This document shows, piece after piece, positions 10,901-20,431 of a DNA stretch of 64,000 bases (positions are counted from its first letter, which is position 1; each line of letters opens with the position of its first letter). A model generated the notes under the pieces. The model was not told the DNA's origin. It saw only the letters and a program-made list of their open reading frames with translations, and ran no database searches. Position numbers and translations under genes: made by a program. The stretch spans positions 1 through 64,000 of the forward strand of contig JAODTK010002087.1 in assembly GCA_026419785.1 (NCBI GenBank). The letters run 5' to 3'. The DNA comes from Sclerodactyla briareus. Lineage: Eukaryota; Echinodermata; Holothuroidea; Dendrochirotida; Sclerodactylidae.

Positions 10901-13900
10901 GGCCCAGCAAGGATGCAAACTGGATACTGCACCTACTGTCAGGTGCGAATCCATCACCAGGTACACAGAATAGCCTATTTGGCGGTACCTAAGGTTGGGG
11001 TGGGTTATTCAACCCGACGGCACTTGCAAATTGCCACCTCCGTTTCGCTGGCTCCAATCCCTCGTGCTGAGCGTCCTTCCTCCAGCGAGTAGGCAACAGG
11101 ACCATTTTCAAAAGTCTCCCGGGTGGAAGGCCGACGCTTATTATAAACAACTGTGTCACACTCGGAGATCACTGAGATATACTGACAGACAGTCACACAA
11201 CAAAGTGAACACTTATGTCTCTCGAAACTATTTCCGACGAGGTAAGGTAAAAATGTGCTTTGAGTGCTTGCCACTTACTCAGCAATTTATGCTTGCTTGA
11301 ACCAGGTAGCAACGATAGCCAGTCCGTCATTCGGCAGGATCGCCCAGATCGCTCCAAGAATGAGAATCAGAGCAAAGTCGACAAGTTCAAACAAGCTGAT
11401 TTGTTCTGCCTGGGGATTAAAATACAAAAGAGAAAGCTCAGAGCAAGTGACCCTAAAATTCTAAAAAAAAAAATCTCTGCACTGATGCAAAGCATACAAC
11501 ATTTCAGCCCACGTGACCAGAAAAGCAAAAACCTGATAGGCTATGCCAATAGCACAGGAGCTCACTGGCAATTCTTAGTCGATGAATGTGATGTGAAGGT
11601 ACTTACATTTGTATTGAATGATATCTATAAGGTTTCTGAACATTTGAGCAACTACCTGTTTGCATGAGTTCAGCAGAGCACAGCGATTTATTCAAATTAT
11701 TAGTTATGTCAAGACAGGAATACTGGTATGATATACTGACAACTTATGATCACCAATCTATTTTGTAGGAATAGGAAGCTTACTCAACAGTATAATGATA
11801 ATGATTTTATGCACCTCTTATATAGCGATTTATACCTTAATACGGTCTCAAAGCGCTGAAGGCCATTACCCCTAGTCAATGGTAAACTTGTTCGGCCCAC
11901 ACAATATAGTGAACAATAGAGCTATACACCCTGGACACGCCAATGGTTGCCCCCCACAACATGTCCCCGGGGACATTTCATCTAGATGGCAGTGGCGTCG
12001 TCGTAAATCATGCGCACTGTTGATTCCAAGTAACCTCTCAGAGGGTTCCCAATAAGGCCTGTGGAGGACAAGAAGGAAGGGGAGATGAAGCGCCTTGCAC
12101 AAGGACGCACTGGGAAGGGACCAGCCGACTGGGATTCGAACTCGGAACCTTTCGATCACAATCCTAAGACTCTACCTAAGGCTCTCCGACTGAGCTAATC
12201 CGATCTCCACAGTTCAACAGAATGGCCGAAATGGACCCCTAAATTACCTCTGACTCAAATTTATGAATGCCCATATGTCCTAGGTAAAGGGGGGGGGGAA
12301 TATAACTGACAAACTTTCATGATTATCCAATATATTTTGTAGAAGTAGAAGCTGCTTAACCATACAAACCTAATGGGTAAATTCACCCCTAGATGACCTG
12401 AAAATCATTAACATCCCATTCTACCGTGGACCAATGATAATACTGACTATATCTCATGATCATCCAGTCTGTTTGGTAGAAGAAAGCCCTTGGCTGATCG
12501 AAAAATAGTGAAATTGATCCCAAGATGACCTTCGACCTCAAAATCATGAAAGTCCAAGGGAATATTGTCATCGATAATATGACTGAATTTTTATTATCTA
12601 TTCTATAGAAGAGGCTTGGACTGTTCAACAAATTGCAAAATTGCCCCAAGATGGCTCGGACCTACAATTCATGAACACACACATATGTACCCCATATGTA
12701 CCATTGTAGTGATAACTAACACTTTCAGATCATATGATCTATGCTATCAAGTCATTTCAGATCCATCCAAATGGAAGAGGAGTAAGAGACGTAAACAATT
12801 TGAATCAAATGTGAATAAGTGGATAAATGGATTTTATATTTTATATTATATTTGGGCCCTCTGTTTGATCTGAGAGGACCTTTGACCGACCCAAAACAAT
12901 GGGTCCATTAATCCACCATGGGTAACATGAATTTACTGAGTGTGAGATCCATCTCTAGACCTGGATGAATTCTGAGTACCAACCAGAATTGGACAGAGTA
13001 GAACATTCCATCGTTCCAAAAATGAATGACCCCTGATCTTCATGAAAATCAACAAACAAAAAACAGAAGGGTTCTTGTATGCTTGAAGAGGAAAAATATA
13101 AACTAAATTTGAAAGGAACACCCAACGATCATGGACTTATCGTGTTGACAGGGAATATCTAATATTGATCTCCACCTCTGATTCAATATTCTGTTAATAT
13201 ATTCTGTGTATTCATGTTGTATGCCTCTTGGGTTCCACTGTTGAGATCTTCTGTTAGTCATGTTTTGTATTCCTCTTGTCCACGGTTCATATATTCTGTG
13301 TATGCATGGTGGTATGCCTCTTGTCCACTGTTGATATCTCTGGTAATTCATGTTTGTATGCCTCTTGTCCACTGTTTATATATTCTTTTGTCTTCTGTTT
13401 GTATGCCTCTAGTCCACTGTTCATATATTCTGTGTATTCATGTGTATGCCTCTGTCCACTGTTCATATATTCTGTTTATTCATGTTTTTTTCATTGTCTT
13501 TTCCCACTTTTCATCATATATTTTTTTTTTTTTCGTTGTATTCTGTTTGTATACCTCTGCCACTGTTTTATAGTCTCGGTTTATTCATGTTTGTAGCCTC
13601 TAGTCCCTGTAACATATATTCTGTGTATTCATGTTTGTTATTCTACTTGTCCACTGTTCATGATAGGTCTGTGTATTCATTTTTGTATGCCTCTTGTCCC
13701 CTTGTTCAATATATTCGGTGTAGTCATGTTTGTATGCCTCTGTCCAATGTTATATATTCTGTGTATTATTTTGTATTCCGTCTGTCCACTGTTCATTATT
13801 CTGTGTATTCATGTTTGTATGCTCTTGTCCACTGTTCAGATATTCTGTGTATTCGTTTGTAATGCCTCTTATCCCTGTTCATATAGTCGGTGTTGTCCAG

Positions 13901-16900
13901 GTTTGTCGCACCTTTGTCCTGTCATCGATCGTCTGTTTTCATGTTTTGTATGTGTCTTGTGCATTGTTATAATTGTGTGTATTCAGTTGTTGTTCCTCTT
14001 TGTACACTGTTCATGTATTCTGTTTTTCTCAATGTTTGTACATCTCTCGCGCACTGTTCTGTTACTAACATTTGTATATGCCTTTGTCACTGTGCTAAGC
14101 ATATTCTGTGTATTCATGTTTATTTCCTTTGCATGCACTATACTACATTCATAAACAGCAGCATTAGATCATTATTAAGGTACAATGTTCAAACTGGCAA
14201 AGGTGAACAGGTAACATGTAAAAACCTCACCACTTAGATTGTGGAGAGCAAAGCACGTTGCCTGGTCGATGGTTTCTAAACAGGATTCAATGCTGCCATT
14301 TTGTACCTCATAGCAGGAAGATGGCAAGATAGTATCACAAAGAAATGAATCAAATCCAAGGCTGTTTTCATATCGTGAACAATTGCTGTTGGTCAGACCC
14401 AACCTATAAGTAATTAATGACAGGTTTTGAAAATACTGATTTGTATTGATTTTGGTATAAAAGGTTTCTGTCAAACCCAAGGGTTTTCAGGGGGTTGCCC
14501 ACACTTGTATCAGCTCAAATTGTCTGGAAGTGCTTTGCCGAGGTACTGTCGAGGGTTCATGTCGGAAAGATCAATACCACAGCTCACTGGTTTCATGCAG
14601 TAAGAGCTGATGGGACAATATTAGACCATACTATCACACGCAGTTCAAATAAGGTTGTGCCTCTTGGTCCATAGCATAAACCCGAAGCCCTGAGGGGTAA
14701 ACAGATTTCTGCCTGGGCGAACTGCCTGCTAATTGAGGTGCTAGTGTGTTTCATATCATTGAAGAAGCACCCAGGCATAATTCAGATATATTGTCAGGTT
14801 GCGCTAATGAGTATGTATTTGATTGGTACTGTATTCATTCTATTAGAAGCTCATGCCCCTACTAAAGAAGCCCAAATGAAATGTTGGCAAGATTCTTTGC
14901 AAGATTCTTGTAAACCATAGAGGCAACGTTCAAAAACTGGTCAAACACTACTTGTACACTGACTTTTGGTAGGAAATAAATGCAAGGTGTGATGTTGGAA
15001 GGGTGGGGGCAAGGGGTCAGTCAGTTAGTTATGGTTGTTAGTGGATGATTGAAAGGTAAATTCAGAACTCCAACGTGACTTTTGGGGTATCTGATATAAT
15101 ATAGCAGCATTAACATCACTTAGCGAGATGACCGTCCTAATAAACGTGCATGTTTCCGAGATTGCCTTCGTGCAGTGCGCGGCTATTAGAATGAATACGG
15201 TAATAGATTGAGAGTTTATCTCCTAGACGTGGAGAACTGCTGACTGAATGTTTAAGACAACGTGGATCTCTCATGGGCCAGTACAATTCCGAGCTGCTCT
15301 TCATTACTGACGGCTTTAAACAGCCCAGTAAACACGAATATGTGTCCATTCTGAAAAGAGAGAACCATAAATGATTGGGAACCACCATGTTTGCCAGCCC
15401 TTTTTTTTTTTAAACAAATGACATGAAGAGGGGCACACCAATGATTGGCCTGAAGAGAGGGGCAACCCCCATGCACACAAGACCAAGAAAAAGGGCAAAG
15501 GTCCAGCCTATTAATTCTGTCCATGAACACTGGGAGAGTGAAGACAAAGAACAATTCTAGCAGACAAGGAATTCCATGCAAGTGAAGTGCACGCGGCCAA
15601 AGAGAGAGTGCGGTTTCAGAGTGGCAAGAAGTAGTGAACGAGCACGGCGAGTACATATGAGCATATTTGCAGAGATGAATAGTACTATATTTGTGGAGAA
15701 GTGAGATGGACGGTTAATCTCCTAATTATACGCTCACACAATTCGTTGAGATTGTTAATGTTTTTCTGTTATTGTCGCTGCCAGAAGATTTCGTGTCAGT
15801 ACAAAAAACTCCTAAGGCTTGGTCAGATGGATGGGAACTGGCACACATGTTCAACATCAGGATAGAAAAATGTTGGATGAGTTTGATGAATTTGTGCCTC
15901 ATGACTGGAGCTATCCATTTTCCAAGAATGGCAGGGGGTAGGGTGTAAATTAGCAAAACTCGTGTAAGTAGACTACATCTGGTCCAAGTGGAGGTTATTT
16001 TGAGGTCTTCCGCGAGCAATTTCGCATAATTTATGCGATTCTCCAAACCTTGTCGGATTCGAGAAAAAAAAAATTGATAAAATGTACAAAATTAGTTGGG
16101 ACAAATGTGGAGGTCATTATGAGGTCAAATTAATGCAATTTCCGAAACTTTGACCCGTATTCTAAACTGGGTCAATGTGTTTAGCGTCTGAAGATCAATC
16201 CAATATGAAATGAGATGAACATTGTCAAACGATTACTCTGTGGGTTTTACAGGTCAAGCAGTTGACCTCTAGCAGATGTCTAGTGTGACTACTGACTATA
16301 GTGGAACCCAATGCTGTTCTTCATTGTGAGACCTGCTCCTGGGATCGCTATTTTACTTCCCATTGGGAAAAGACATTCAGTAAACCTCCGATCCGACCAC
16401 TTTCTTAAAACCTCCAAAGCGGAAGATTCATGTCCGAACGTGAATGCTAATAGCTGGCTGACAAGACTTATTGCAATATTGAACGAACAAACCTCCAAGA
16501 CCCCCCAGAAACCCTTGCACAGATCGACTGCATCACAGATGAAAATGGAGAGTGAAGACCAGACATTGGCCATCGCAAACAGCAGGTACAGCCAGCTAGG
16601 GAAAAACGTTTGGTGACTGCTGGAATTCGAACACGGAATGTTTGCTTGTGAAGAGTCACAGGTCCACTCTGAGTTCTTCTGACTTTAAGTTCCAGAACAG
16701 CTTGAATTGGCTATCATGTGACCAAGTATTATCATGACCCACCAGGCATGTAGGAGTAGCAAGGAGCAGTCAGTTTAGAGGACAACTGCAAGCTTGGTAA
16801 GAACAGGGTTAAATATCGTTGTGGAAAAGGGGGGAGAGATAGTGGAAAATGGAAAACTTCATCTATCGGTCCAAACCCATTTTCAATACGATGTTCCTAT

Positions 16901-19900
16901 TGGAGTTATTGGCCTTCAAAGTTTGGGCCAGTAAGCAGAGAAAATGGGGAGATCCCCAATTGTATTAACGAATGGAAGTCACTCATGGACAACACAGAAA
17001 ATTATGTTTATTATATTATGTATTTCATTGTTTCATTTTGTTGAATGAGTGAACATTTAGCGAAGTTGGTTATCTTTCTTTCACCAAAGTAACCATCAAC
17101 ACCTACCAACCACTACAGCAATCCTCTCCCATAGACCTAAAGCCTTTTCGAAGTGAAATTAATGTTTGAATTCAATAGAAAACAGAGAAAGTTTGCAGGG
17201 TTGTGCAAGTAGACATCATTTATTATTACATGATGGGATGCCTTTTGAGGTTGCACAATACACATGCTTTCACAATACACAAACTTCAAAGGATATAAAC
17301 TCCATAACGGAAAGTACTATGAACTTCCGGTTTGGCCTGTTCGCAGTCATTTTTAGCAGTTATTATATGAGCCCCTTTATAAATCGCTGCAGTTGTCCTC
17401 TAAATAATTTGTGGATGAATAGATGAGATCACTAGCCACACCTGAACAAGATATTTGGATCATCAGATTGTATACCGCTGGGGCCAATACTCACTGGTAG
17501 GACGAAGGCAGTTTGATGTCTTTGTTGACTTACAGTATGACCATTTTCTGTCTCTGATCTGATGGAGGTCATGGTTTCCTCTTACCAGGGAGTCAGTAAT
17601 CCTCTCAACGACTAGGTGGATGTGGGTGTGTGTCTGGCAGGAGTGACTTCCAAAATCCTGCAGGTGCTACATACACAGTGATATATAATATTATAGTCCT
17701 CACATATAGGACAGCTTAATTTGTGAATTTTCAATGGATCCATGAATACTTTCATATATTGTTCGGATACTGCACCCATCCTAACATGTTAAAGAGCACC
17801 TAGCAATTGCACACATCCGGGATCAGAAAACTCATCGCTCTTCCTCCATTTTTCAGATAAAATGTTTGCATCACCAAGTTCGTTTGCGTATTAACATTTC
17901 AAAATACAGCAAGTAATTGAAATTGATCTAACAAAGAGGAAAGTTTTGCCAAGCTGGAGTTTTTCCTGCATTTGTTCACTTTACGATGTGTTGTCTGTAG
18001 ATATTCTGCTGAATGTTACGAATAGCGGTATTCACGAAGTAGCAGTCTTATACAGCACAAGTCAGTTACAGACTTGGTGACATGCCTGTGTTGTAAGACG
18101 AAATTATCGCCCAACATTTCGAGGAAAAATGTGGCTCTCTGGATTGGAAGGGTGCTAAAGGGGTTAGTTATAGTTATTGACCCTTTTTCTGACAATACCT
18201 GTATTATTATTAATCAATTTTCACTGCTGGACTGATGGTAGTGTGGTCTCTGGTATCACAGCAGGAAATTCCAGGAACGAATCATAAATTCAGTTATACT
18301 GCATATCACTTCATCAATTTGAGAAATTCGAACGGGTGGAACGCCAGCCCAGAGGAACTGTAACAGCGCATTGAGTAGCTGTAGGCTGGTATCTGCGATA
18401 TATAAAAATTATCTATTATTATTATTATTATACCAATCAGTACCTGCTCAAAAATTCTACTGTATGATATCTGCCAGCTGTCTATCATTGAGTGCCAGGA
18501 ACCGTTCCCGTGGGTGATCGGAGTCTCCTCCATATGGTAGAGGTAGAACAGGCTGCCAGACCCAGCAGACCGCAGAGGGTGCCAGCAATCTTCCACATGT
18601 CTCTCCGGAGCATCTCGCTGAACGATTCAGACTGGTCCTTAGGAAGCCCCTTCCACCAGTTCCTTGAAGGCTCTGCATCAGAGATTAGAATAAGTCTGTA
18701 AGCTGGACAATGTTTATATTCTTGCCCTTCATTACCTGTAATATGTCAAATGCTCTCTACAGTAAAATTGTAGTAACACTCATTACCATATTCTGATTAC
18801 CATACCAGTACCCCCCTCCCCGACTCGCCTGTCTACCAAGACGGTTACATCACACTCATGCAGTTGGGTAGCATGAAACAACCAAGTGCTGTCTAACAAC
18901 ACTAGGAAAAGACTGGAGCTATGCTGACTGAGCAATGGCCAGGATTCAAAACTGAGTGTCTCACCTGCAAAAAAGCATTTAAGGAAACTAACAAGTGGTA
19001 ACTTTGTGGATCTACATTGGGGTCATGGCGTTGAAAAGAAGGCCACTAGGGATGTGACTCGTGTTATCAATATGTATTGCCAGTAGAACTCACAACTTTC
19101 CTAAACTCAGCTCATAACTAGGTCATATATTCTGAATAAACATAAACCAGAAAATAACATTAACTATTCAACTACAGGTATTCTATTGAAGTACTGTAAC
19201 TTTTGCATGGTTTTCTATTTTTGATGAGCAAATAATGAAATTGACACAACCTTTGTGATTCTGTGAATCTGGAGACCACCTGAATGAGCTAGAAATATTC
19301 ATGTTCTGGAAAAAAAAATTGGCTTTATTAGCCATCCTAAAGACAGAGAGACACCTCACCGGTCAATGAAGAAGATGGGAACAATGTATGGTTTGGAGCT
19401 TTCAATATGTACATGTTCAGCAGGCCACATGAGCACTTCTAAGAACCCTGATAGTGTAATCATCCATGAACATGGGGAATACATGCCTTCTCTTCTCAAT
19501 TAGTTCCAGAAATTACAAAGCAGGTTTATAAATAATGTGTGTTTCCCATTCTGCTGCAGGGACTGCCAACTTGTATAATTTCACCTGAGTGGATAGGGAG
19601 ACAGAAGCATGGATATCACTTCTACAATTCAGCAGTACTGAGTCCCAACCAAAGAGCATTCTATATAATCCAATAAACTCATTCCACTTCAGAATACCTT
19701 CTCTAATTGGATCAGTGCATCAAGGGTTTTGATCTCTATAGAAACTTCAGCTGTTGAATTAATATAAGGTTAGACTATTAATATGGTTCAATTGAGTGAC
19801 ATGGATGAGAGCCGAATGGCTACATGATTTCTGCTATATATCAAACACAGTGACAAACCTAGTAGGAATCCAATTGACATTTTTCTATTGGATAGAAATA

Positions 19901-20431
19901 TTGTTGAATATCACCTCTAGCTTATGTTCACAATCTGAACGTGTCTGTCACCCACAGACAGACACAAATACACAAACATGGGGCCATCATGCATGACTGC
20001 CTAAATTCCTCTTGCCTTAAGGAAACCAGGAAGCCAAAAAGCTCAGTGATACCCTGACTGATTCTTACCTAACTGATCAGGTGAACTCTTAGTTCTACAC
20101 TCACCTGCCACTAATGATAGCTGTTAGTTTTGCAACGGGCTTGAAGATCATCAGAACGAGTAGTGGGGGAGCCTGCTGTCTATGGCTTGTACGGAACGCC
20201 CGTATGTGACCACAGGAAACAGGGGTCCATCGCTGGAGCCTGGACGGAAATGAGCACTGAGCATCACTATAAGCTTTAACGAAACAGGAATTCTCGCTCC
20301 GAAGACCAACCGCTTGGAGAATTGGGCGGTTCAGGGTAGTCAGTCTCACAGAGAAGTTTGGTGTGGGATTCCAACAAACCCACGGGAGAGCAGGAACACA
20401 GAATTTCTCAGCATTCTGGAAGAGCCCCAGC
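7875..20431 (-). CDS. OMA1: OMA1 mitochondrial metallopeptidase gene (exon set)
   Basis: OMA1 is the stress-activated zinc metallopeptidase (M48 family) of the mitochondrial inner membrane. In animals it cleaves OPA1 and DELE1. The exons, from 5' to 3' on the minus strand, are 20,431-20,105, 18,695-18,444, candidate 16,527-16,357, 15,350-15,245, 11,409-11,279, 10,019-9,945, 8,386-8,248, and tandem copies at 8,201-8,126, 8,078-8,003 and 7,956-7,875. They match the vertebrate protein in order: PLLLMILKPV-like block, KWW anchor region, PNG..FVFTG, HE zinc motif, DFL..IWAI.P hydrophobic block, PYSR..EAD, ACADIR..FW and THPSH..R. Nearly every border has AG acceptor and GT donor signals. Several exons carry one-base shifts. 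The retained introns and conserved splice sites argue against a processed pseudogene and for sequencing error, but a decayed gene is not excluded. The C-terminal end is unresolved. Confidence 0.85.
8003..8078 (-). CDS. OMA1: Tandem copy 3 of the OMA1 THPSH exon
   Basis: This copy has the same 76-bp structure, splice-like borders and coding content as the copy at 8,126-8,201, differing by a single substitution (CTTGG for CCTGG on the plus strand). The spacer between copies is only about 47 bp, short even for a minimal intron. Confidence 0.65.
8126..8201 (-). CDS. OMA1: Tandem copy 2 of the OMA1 THPSH exon
   Basis: This is a 76-bp exon-like block with acceptor GGTTATAG and donor GTCAGTAAAT. 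After one leading base it encodes DDWMKPSTHPSHSQRAKHLQ then ELIPQ, resembling vertebrate [23 protein letters not shown]. Length 76 means that joining it after a phase-0 exon gives GGA TGA, so serial inclusion of copies would terminate translation. Copies may be alternatives, or only one may be used. Confidence 0.7.
8248..8386 (-). CDS. OMA1: OMA1 exon 7 fused to the first THPSH exon copy
   Basis: The acceptor is TTTTTTCACCCCTAG. The frame ACFDVRESQCFWEAMAKIVE matches vertebrate ACADIRASSVFWQQMEFVD. After ...GAGATG one surplus G shifts the frame. Past it the text reads EDVALLSTHPSHSQRAKHLQ then ELIPQ, matching [19 protein letters not shown], and ends at donor GTCAGT. The 3' part of this exon is the first member of the 121-bp tandem array, but its 5' boundary differs from the other copies, which begin DDWMKPS. 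The fusion may be real or an assembly join. Confidence 0.8.
8440..9060. repeat. Degenerate ~165-bp tandem family, OMA1 intron (block 1)
   Basis: About four diverged units share CTGACCAACTTTCATGATCATC, a TCTGTAGAAG.AGAAG block, a TCAAA..AAAT block and a closing TTACCTTTGACCTCAA block. The same family recurs at 10,140-10,520, 11,700-11,796 and 12,210-12,745, in the same orientation. No protein frame spans it. Confidence 0.7.
9430..9905. repeat. Minisatellite, ~47-bp unit, about ten copies
   Basis: The unit consists of TTGTTAGCTTGCACCAACAT, then TCACTGCAGTGGACCACATC and CACTTCA. Central copies are nearly identical and edge copies are diverged. CACTGCAGTG is a palindrome, so each unit can form a small hairpin. 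It lies in the OMA1 intron between exons 6 and 7. A plus-strand frame through it yields a periodic His-rich peptide that is an artefact of the repeat. Confidence 0.92.
9945..10019 (-). CDS. OMA1: OMA1 exon 6 (PYSR...EEAD, third zinc-ligand region)
   Basis: The exon is 75 bp, phase 0 at both ends, with acceptor TTTTGTAG and donor GTGAGC. It encodes LLLKMPYSRSTGEEADEVGL then LLAAK, matching vertebrate MFNRPYSRKLEAEADKIGLLLAAK. The residue aligned with the first glutamate of the family's LExEAD motif reads as glycine (TGEEAD). Two compensating one-base indels would restore an LE.EAD reading, so the apparent loss of a metal ligand should not be taken at face value. Confidence 0.85.
10140..10520. 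repeat. Degenerate ~165-bp tandem family, block 2
   Basis: About three units of the same family as 8,440-9,060 are present, recognised by GACAAACTTTATATGCATTA / ATCCAGTCTGTTCTATAGAAGG / TTGACCTAAAAACCATGAAA. They lie in the OMA1 intron between exons 5 and 6. From there to 11,270 the intron holds an A-run (10,838-10,857) and GC-richer unique sequence with no recognised exon. Confidence 0.65.
11279..11409 (-). CDS. OMA1: OMA1 exon 5 (second hydrophobic segment)
   Basis: The acceptor is TATTTTAATCCCCAG. The frame AEQISLFELVDFALILILGA then IWAILPNDGLAIVATWFKQ matches vertebrate [40 protein letters not shown], including the IWAI.P...LA core. A TAA follows KQA before the GTAAGT donor, and the exon is 131 bp where a multiple of three is expected for the next phase-0 exon. 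One lost or gained base near the end is the simplest explanation. The segment is a hydrophobic helix near the active site. Confidence 0.85.
11797..12209 (-). mobile_element. tRNA-derived SINE, apparently full length
   Basis: On the minus strand the element starts with a tRNA-like head: box A TTAGCTCAGTCGG (near 12,187-12,199) and box B GAGTTCGAATCCC (12,131-12,143). A body of about 270 bp follows, then a tail with AGCGCTTTGAGACC, CGCTATATAAGAGG and ATT-rich repeats (AATCATTATCATTA). The structure is that of an RNA polymerase III SINE mobilised by a LINE. It is inserted in the 165-bp tandem family, which resumes on both sides (ACTCAACAGT left, CACAGTTCAACAG right). Box B has one mismatch to the GGTTCGANTCC consensus. 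Confidence 0.85.
12210..12745. repeat. Degenerate ~165-bp tandem family, block 3, split by SINE
   Basis: Units of the same family continue from 11,700-11,796 across the SINE insertion. Landmarks are GACAAACTTTCATGATTATC (~12,310), CATGATCATCCAGTCTGTTT (~12,460) and TTCGACCTCAAAATCATGAA (~12,530). A G-run occurs at 12,289-12,297. Between 12,745 and 13,190 no feature was recognised. Confidence 0.65.
13190..14130. repeat. Long degenerate minisatellite, ~45-bp unit, ~20 copies
   Basis: The unit is close to TGTGTATTCATGTTTGTATG followed by CCTCTTGTCCACTGTTCATA and TATTC. Copies vary by substitutions and many single-base losses, most of all toward 14,130. Because 45 is a multiple of three, several long Cys/Tyr/Ser-rich frames cross the array, but they shift repeatedly and are not genes. 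The array lies in the OMA1 intron between exons 4 and 5. Confidence 0.9.
14131..15244. other. OMA1 intron sequence without recognised features
   Basis: No exon, RNA gene or repeat was recognised between the 45-bp array and exon 4. The minus-strand frame at 14,175-14,480 is open but has no conserved motif or convincing splice borders. Confidence 0.4.
15245..15350 (-). CDS. OMA1: OMA1 exon 4 (zinc-binding HE motif)
   Basis: The acceptor is GTTCTCTCTTTTCAG. The frame NGHIFVFTGLFKAVSNEEQL then GIVLAHE matches vertebrate [30 protein letters not shown]. After HE the assembled bases are short by a few positions. With small gains the text would read as an HExSH site followed by VLKHS, so the catalytic HExxH is present in principle but broken as assembled. 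The exon ends after TCA, before a GTCAGC donor in phase 0, so the join LKHS|AEQIS reproduces vertebrate GHAAEKAG. Of all the exons this one fixes the identity best, together with exon 5. Confidence 0.85.
16357..16527 (-). CDS. OMA1: Candidate OMA1 exon 3 (before the zinc-site exon)
   Basis: Order predicts an exon of about 55-57 codons here. 16,527-16,357 is 171 bp, with acceptor CATCTGTGATGCAG and donor GTAAAA. Read across frames it contains CNKSCQPAIS, KVVGSEV and SFPNGK. These resemble the vertebrate series CNKDVPGIS, HVVDSP and VLPNG in the right order, but at least two shifts are needed. An alternative acceptor lies at 16,597 (TTTTTCCCTAG). Identity rests on position, length and short motif matches, so it is tentative. 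Confidence 0.5.
16612..16690 (-). mobile_element. Degenerate tRNA-like SINE head
   Basis: On the minus strand this reads GAACTCAGAGTGG (box A-like) and, about 40 bases later, GTGTTCGAATTCCAGC (box B-like with an inserted base). Spacing and order fit a tRNA-derived head, but no SINE body or tail was recognised downstream. The rest of intron 3 (15,351-16,356) contains a T-run (15,400-15,412 as read on the plus strand) and nothing recognisable. Confidence 0.4.
17040..17390 (-). repeat. Dispersed repeat family A, minus-strand copy
   Basis: This is the inverse of 6,515-6,900: CACCAAAGTAACCATCAACA at 17,080-17,101, GTTGTGCAAGTA in the middle, and GAACTTCCGGTTTGG at 17,320-17,334. The two copies differ in many single bases and by small gaps. 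It lies inside OMA1 intron 2. No other feature was recognised from 17,391 to 18,300. Confidence 0.6.
18330..18435 (+). mobile_element. SINE 3' tail fragment with (ATT)n
   Basis: The sequence CAGCGCATTGAGTAGC, GGTATCTGCGATATATAAA and then (ATT)n at 18,412-18,431 matches the tail of the full SINE (AGCGCTTTGAG...GCTATATAAGA...ATT repeats). It ends a few bases from the OMA1 exon 2 donor, so a SINE insertion abuts a splice site. Confidence 0.6.
18444..18695 (-). CDS. OMA1: OMA1 exon 2 (WW motif and membrane anchor)
   Basis: The acceptor is GTCCAGCTTACAG and the donor GTACTG. The frame reads SRNWWKGLPKDQSESFSEML then RRDMWKIAGTLCGLLGLAAC, matching vertebrate [35 protein letters not shown]. Reading then needs a one-base shift to YLYHMEETPITH, which matches FYFTHLEVSPITG, and a second shift to RERFLALNDRQLAD. 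Both shifts sit at short homopolymers (TTC and GGG). The hydrophobic IAGTLCGLLGLAAC stretch is the membrane anchor. The exon is joined in phase with exon 1 (AG|A). A SINE tail with (ATT)n lies immediately downstream. Confidence 0.8.
18700..20010. other. OMA1 intron 1, no recognised features
   Basis: No exon or structured repeat was recognised in this stretch. Short frames here have no conserved motif. Confidence 0.4.
20018..20062 (-). mobile_element. Isolated HINE 3' tail with hairpin
   Basis: On the minus strand it reads GTATCACTGAGCTTTTTGGC followed by TTCCTGGTTTCC, matching the family tail (GGAATCACTAAGCC, TTTT, GGCTT, TCTGGTT). Only the terminal ~45 bp is recognisable. It lies within 45-90 bp of the OMA1 exon 1 donor. 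Confidence 0.5.
20105..20431 (-). CDS. OMA1: OMA1 exon 1 (targeting region and PLLVLMIFKPV block)
   Basis: The 3' part of this exon encodes IRAFRTSHRQQAPPLLVLM then IFKPVAKLTAIISG. It aligns with the vertebrate OMA1 block IRNFHTSPRFQAAP...LLLMILKPVQKLFAIIVG, which precedes the membrane anchor. The donor is GTGAGTG immediately after ...GGCAG, in phase 2. A good acceptor (CTTTTCACATTCAG) lies at 20,432, implying an upstream untranslated exon. The ATG at 20,412-20,414 opens MLRNSVFLLSRGFVG, a basic amphipathic start typical of a mitochondrial targeting peptide, but that frame breaks after 22 residues. The frame carrying the conserved end stays open up to an ATG at 20,592. An indel between the two is likely. 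Confidence 0.8.

Noticed and set aside
12120-12209. Functional tRNA gene
   Set aside because: Box A and box B are present, but the arms do not fold as a complete tRNA, and a SINE body and tail follow.
13214-14237. Long Cys/Tyr/Ser-rich reading frames
   Set aside because: They arise from a 45-bp minisatellite whose unit is a multiple of three. They shift frame repeatedly and have no domain.
15726-16046. OMA1 C-terminal exon (SHE..I...P-like text on the minus strand)
   Set aside because: It would precede the zinc-site exon in gene order, and the true THPSH block was found at 7.9-8.4 kb.
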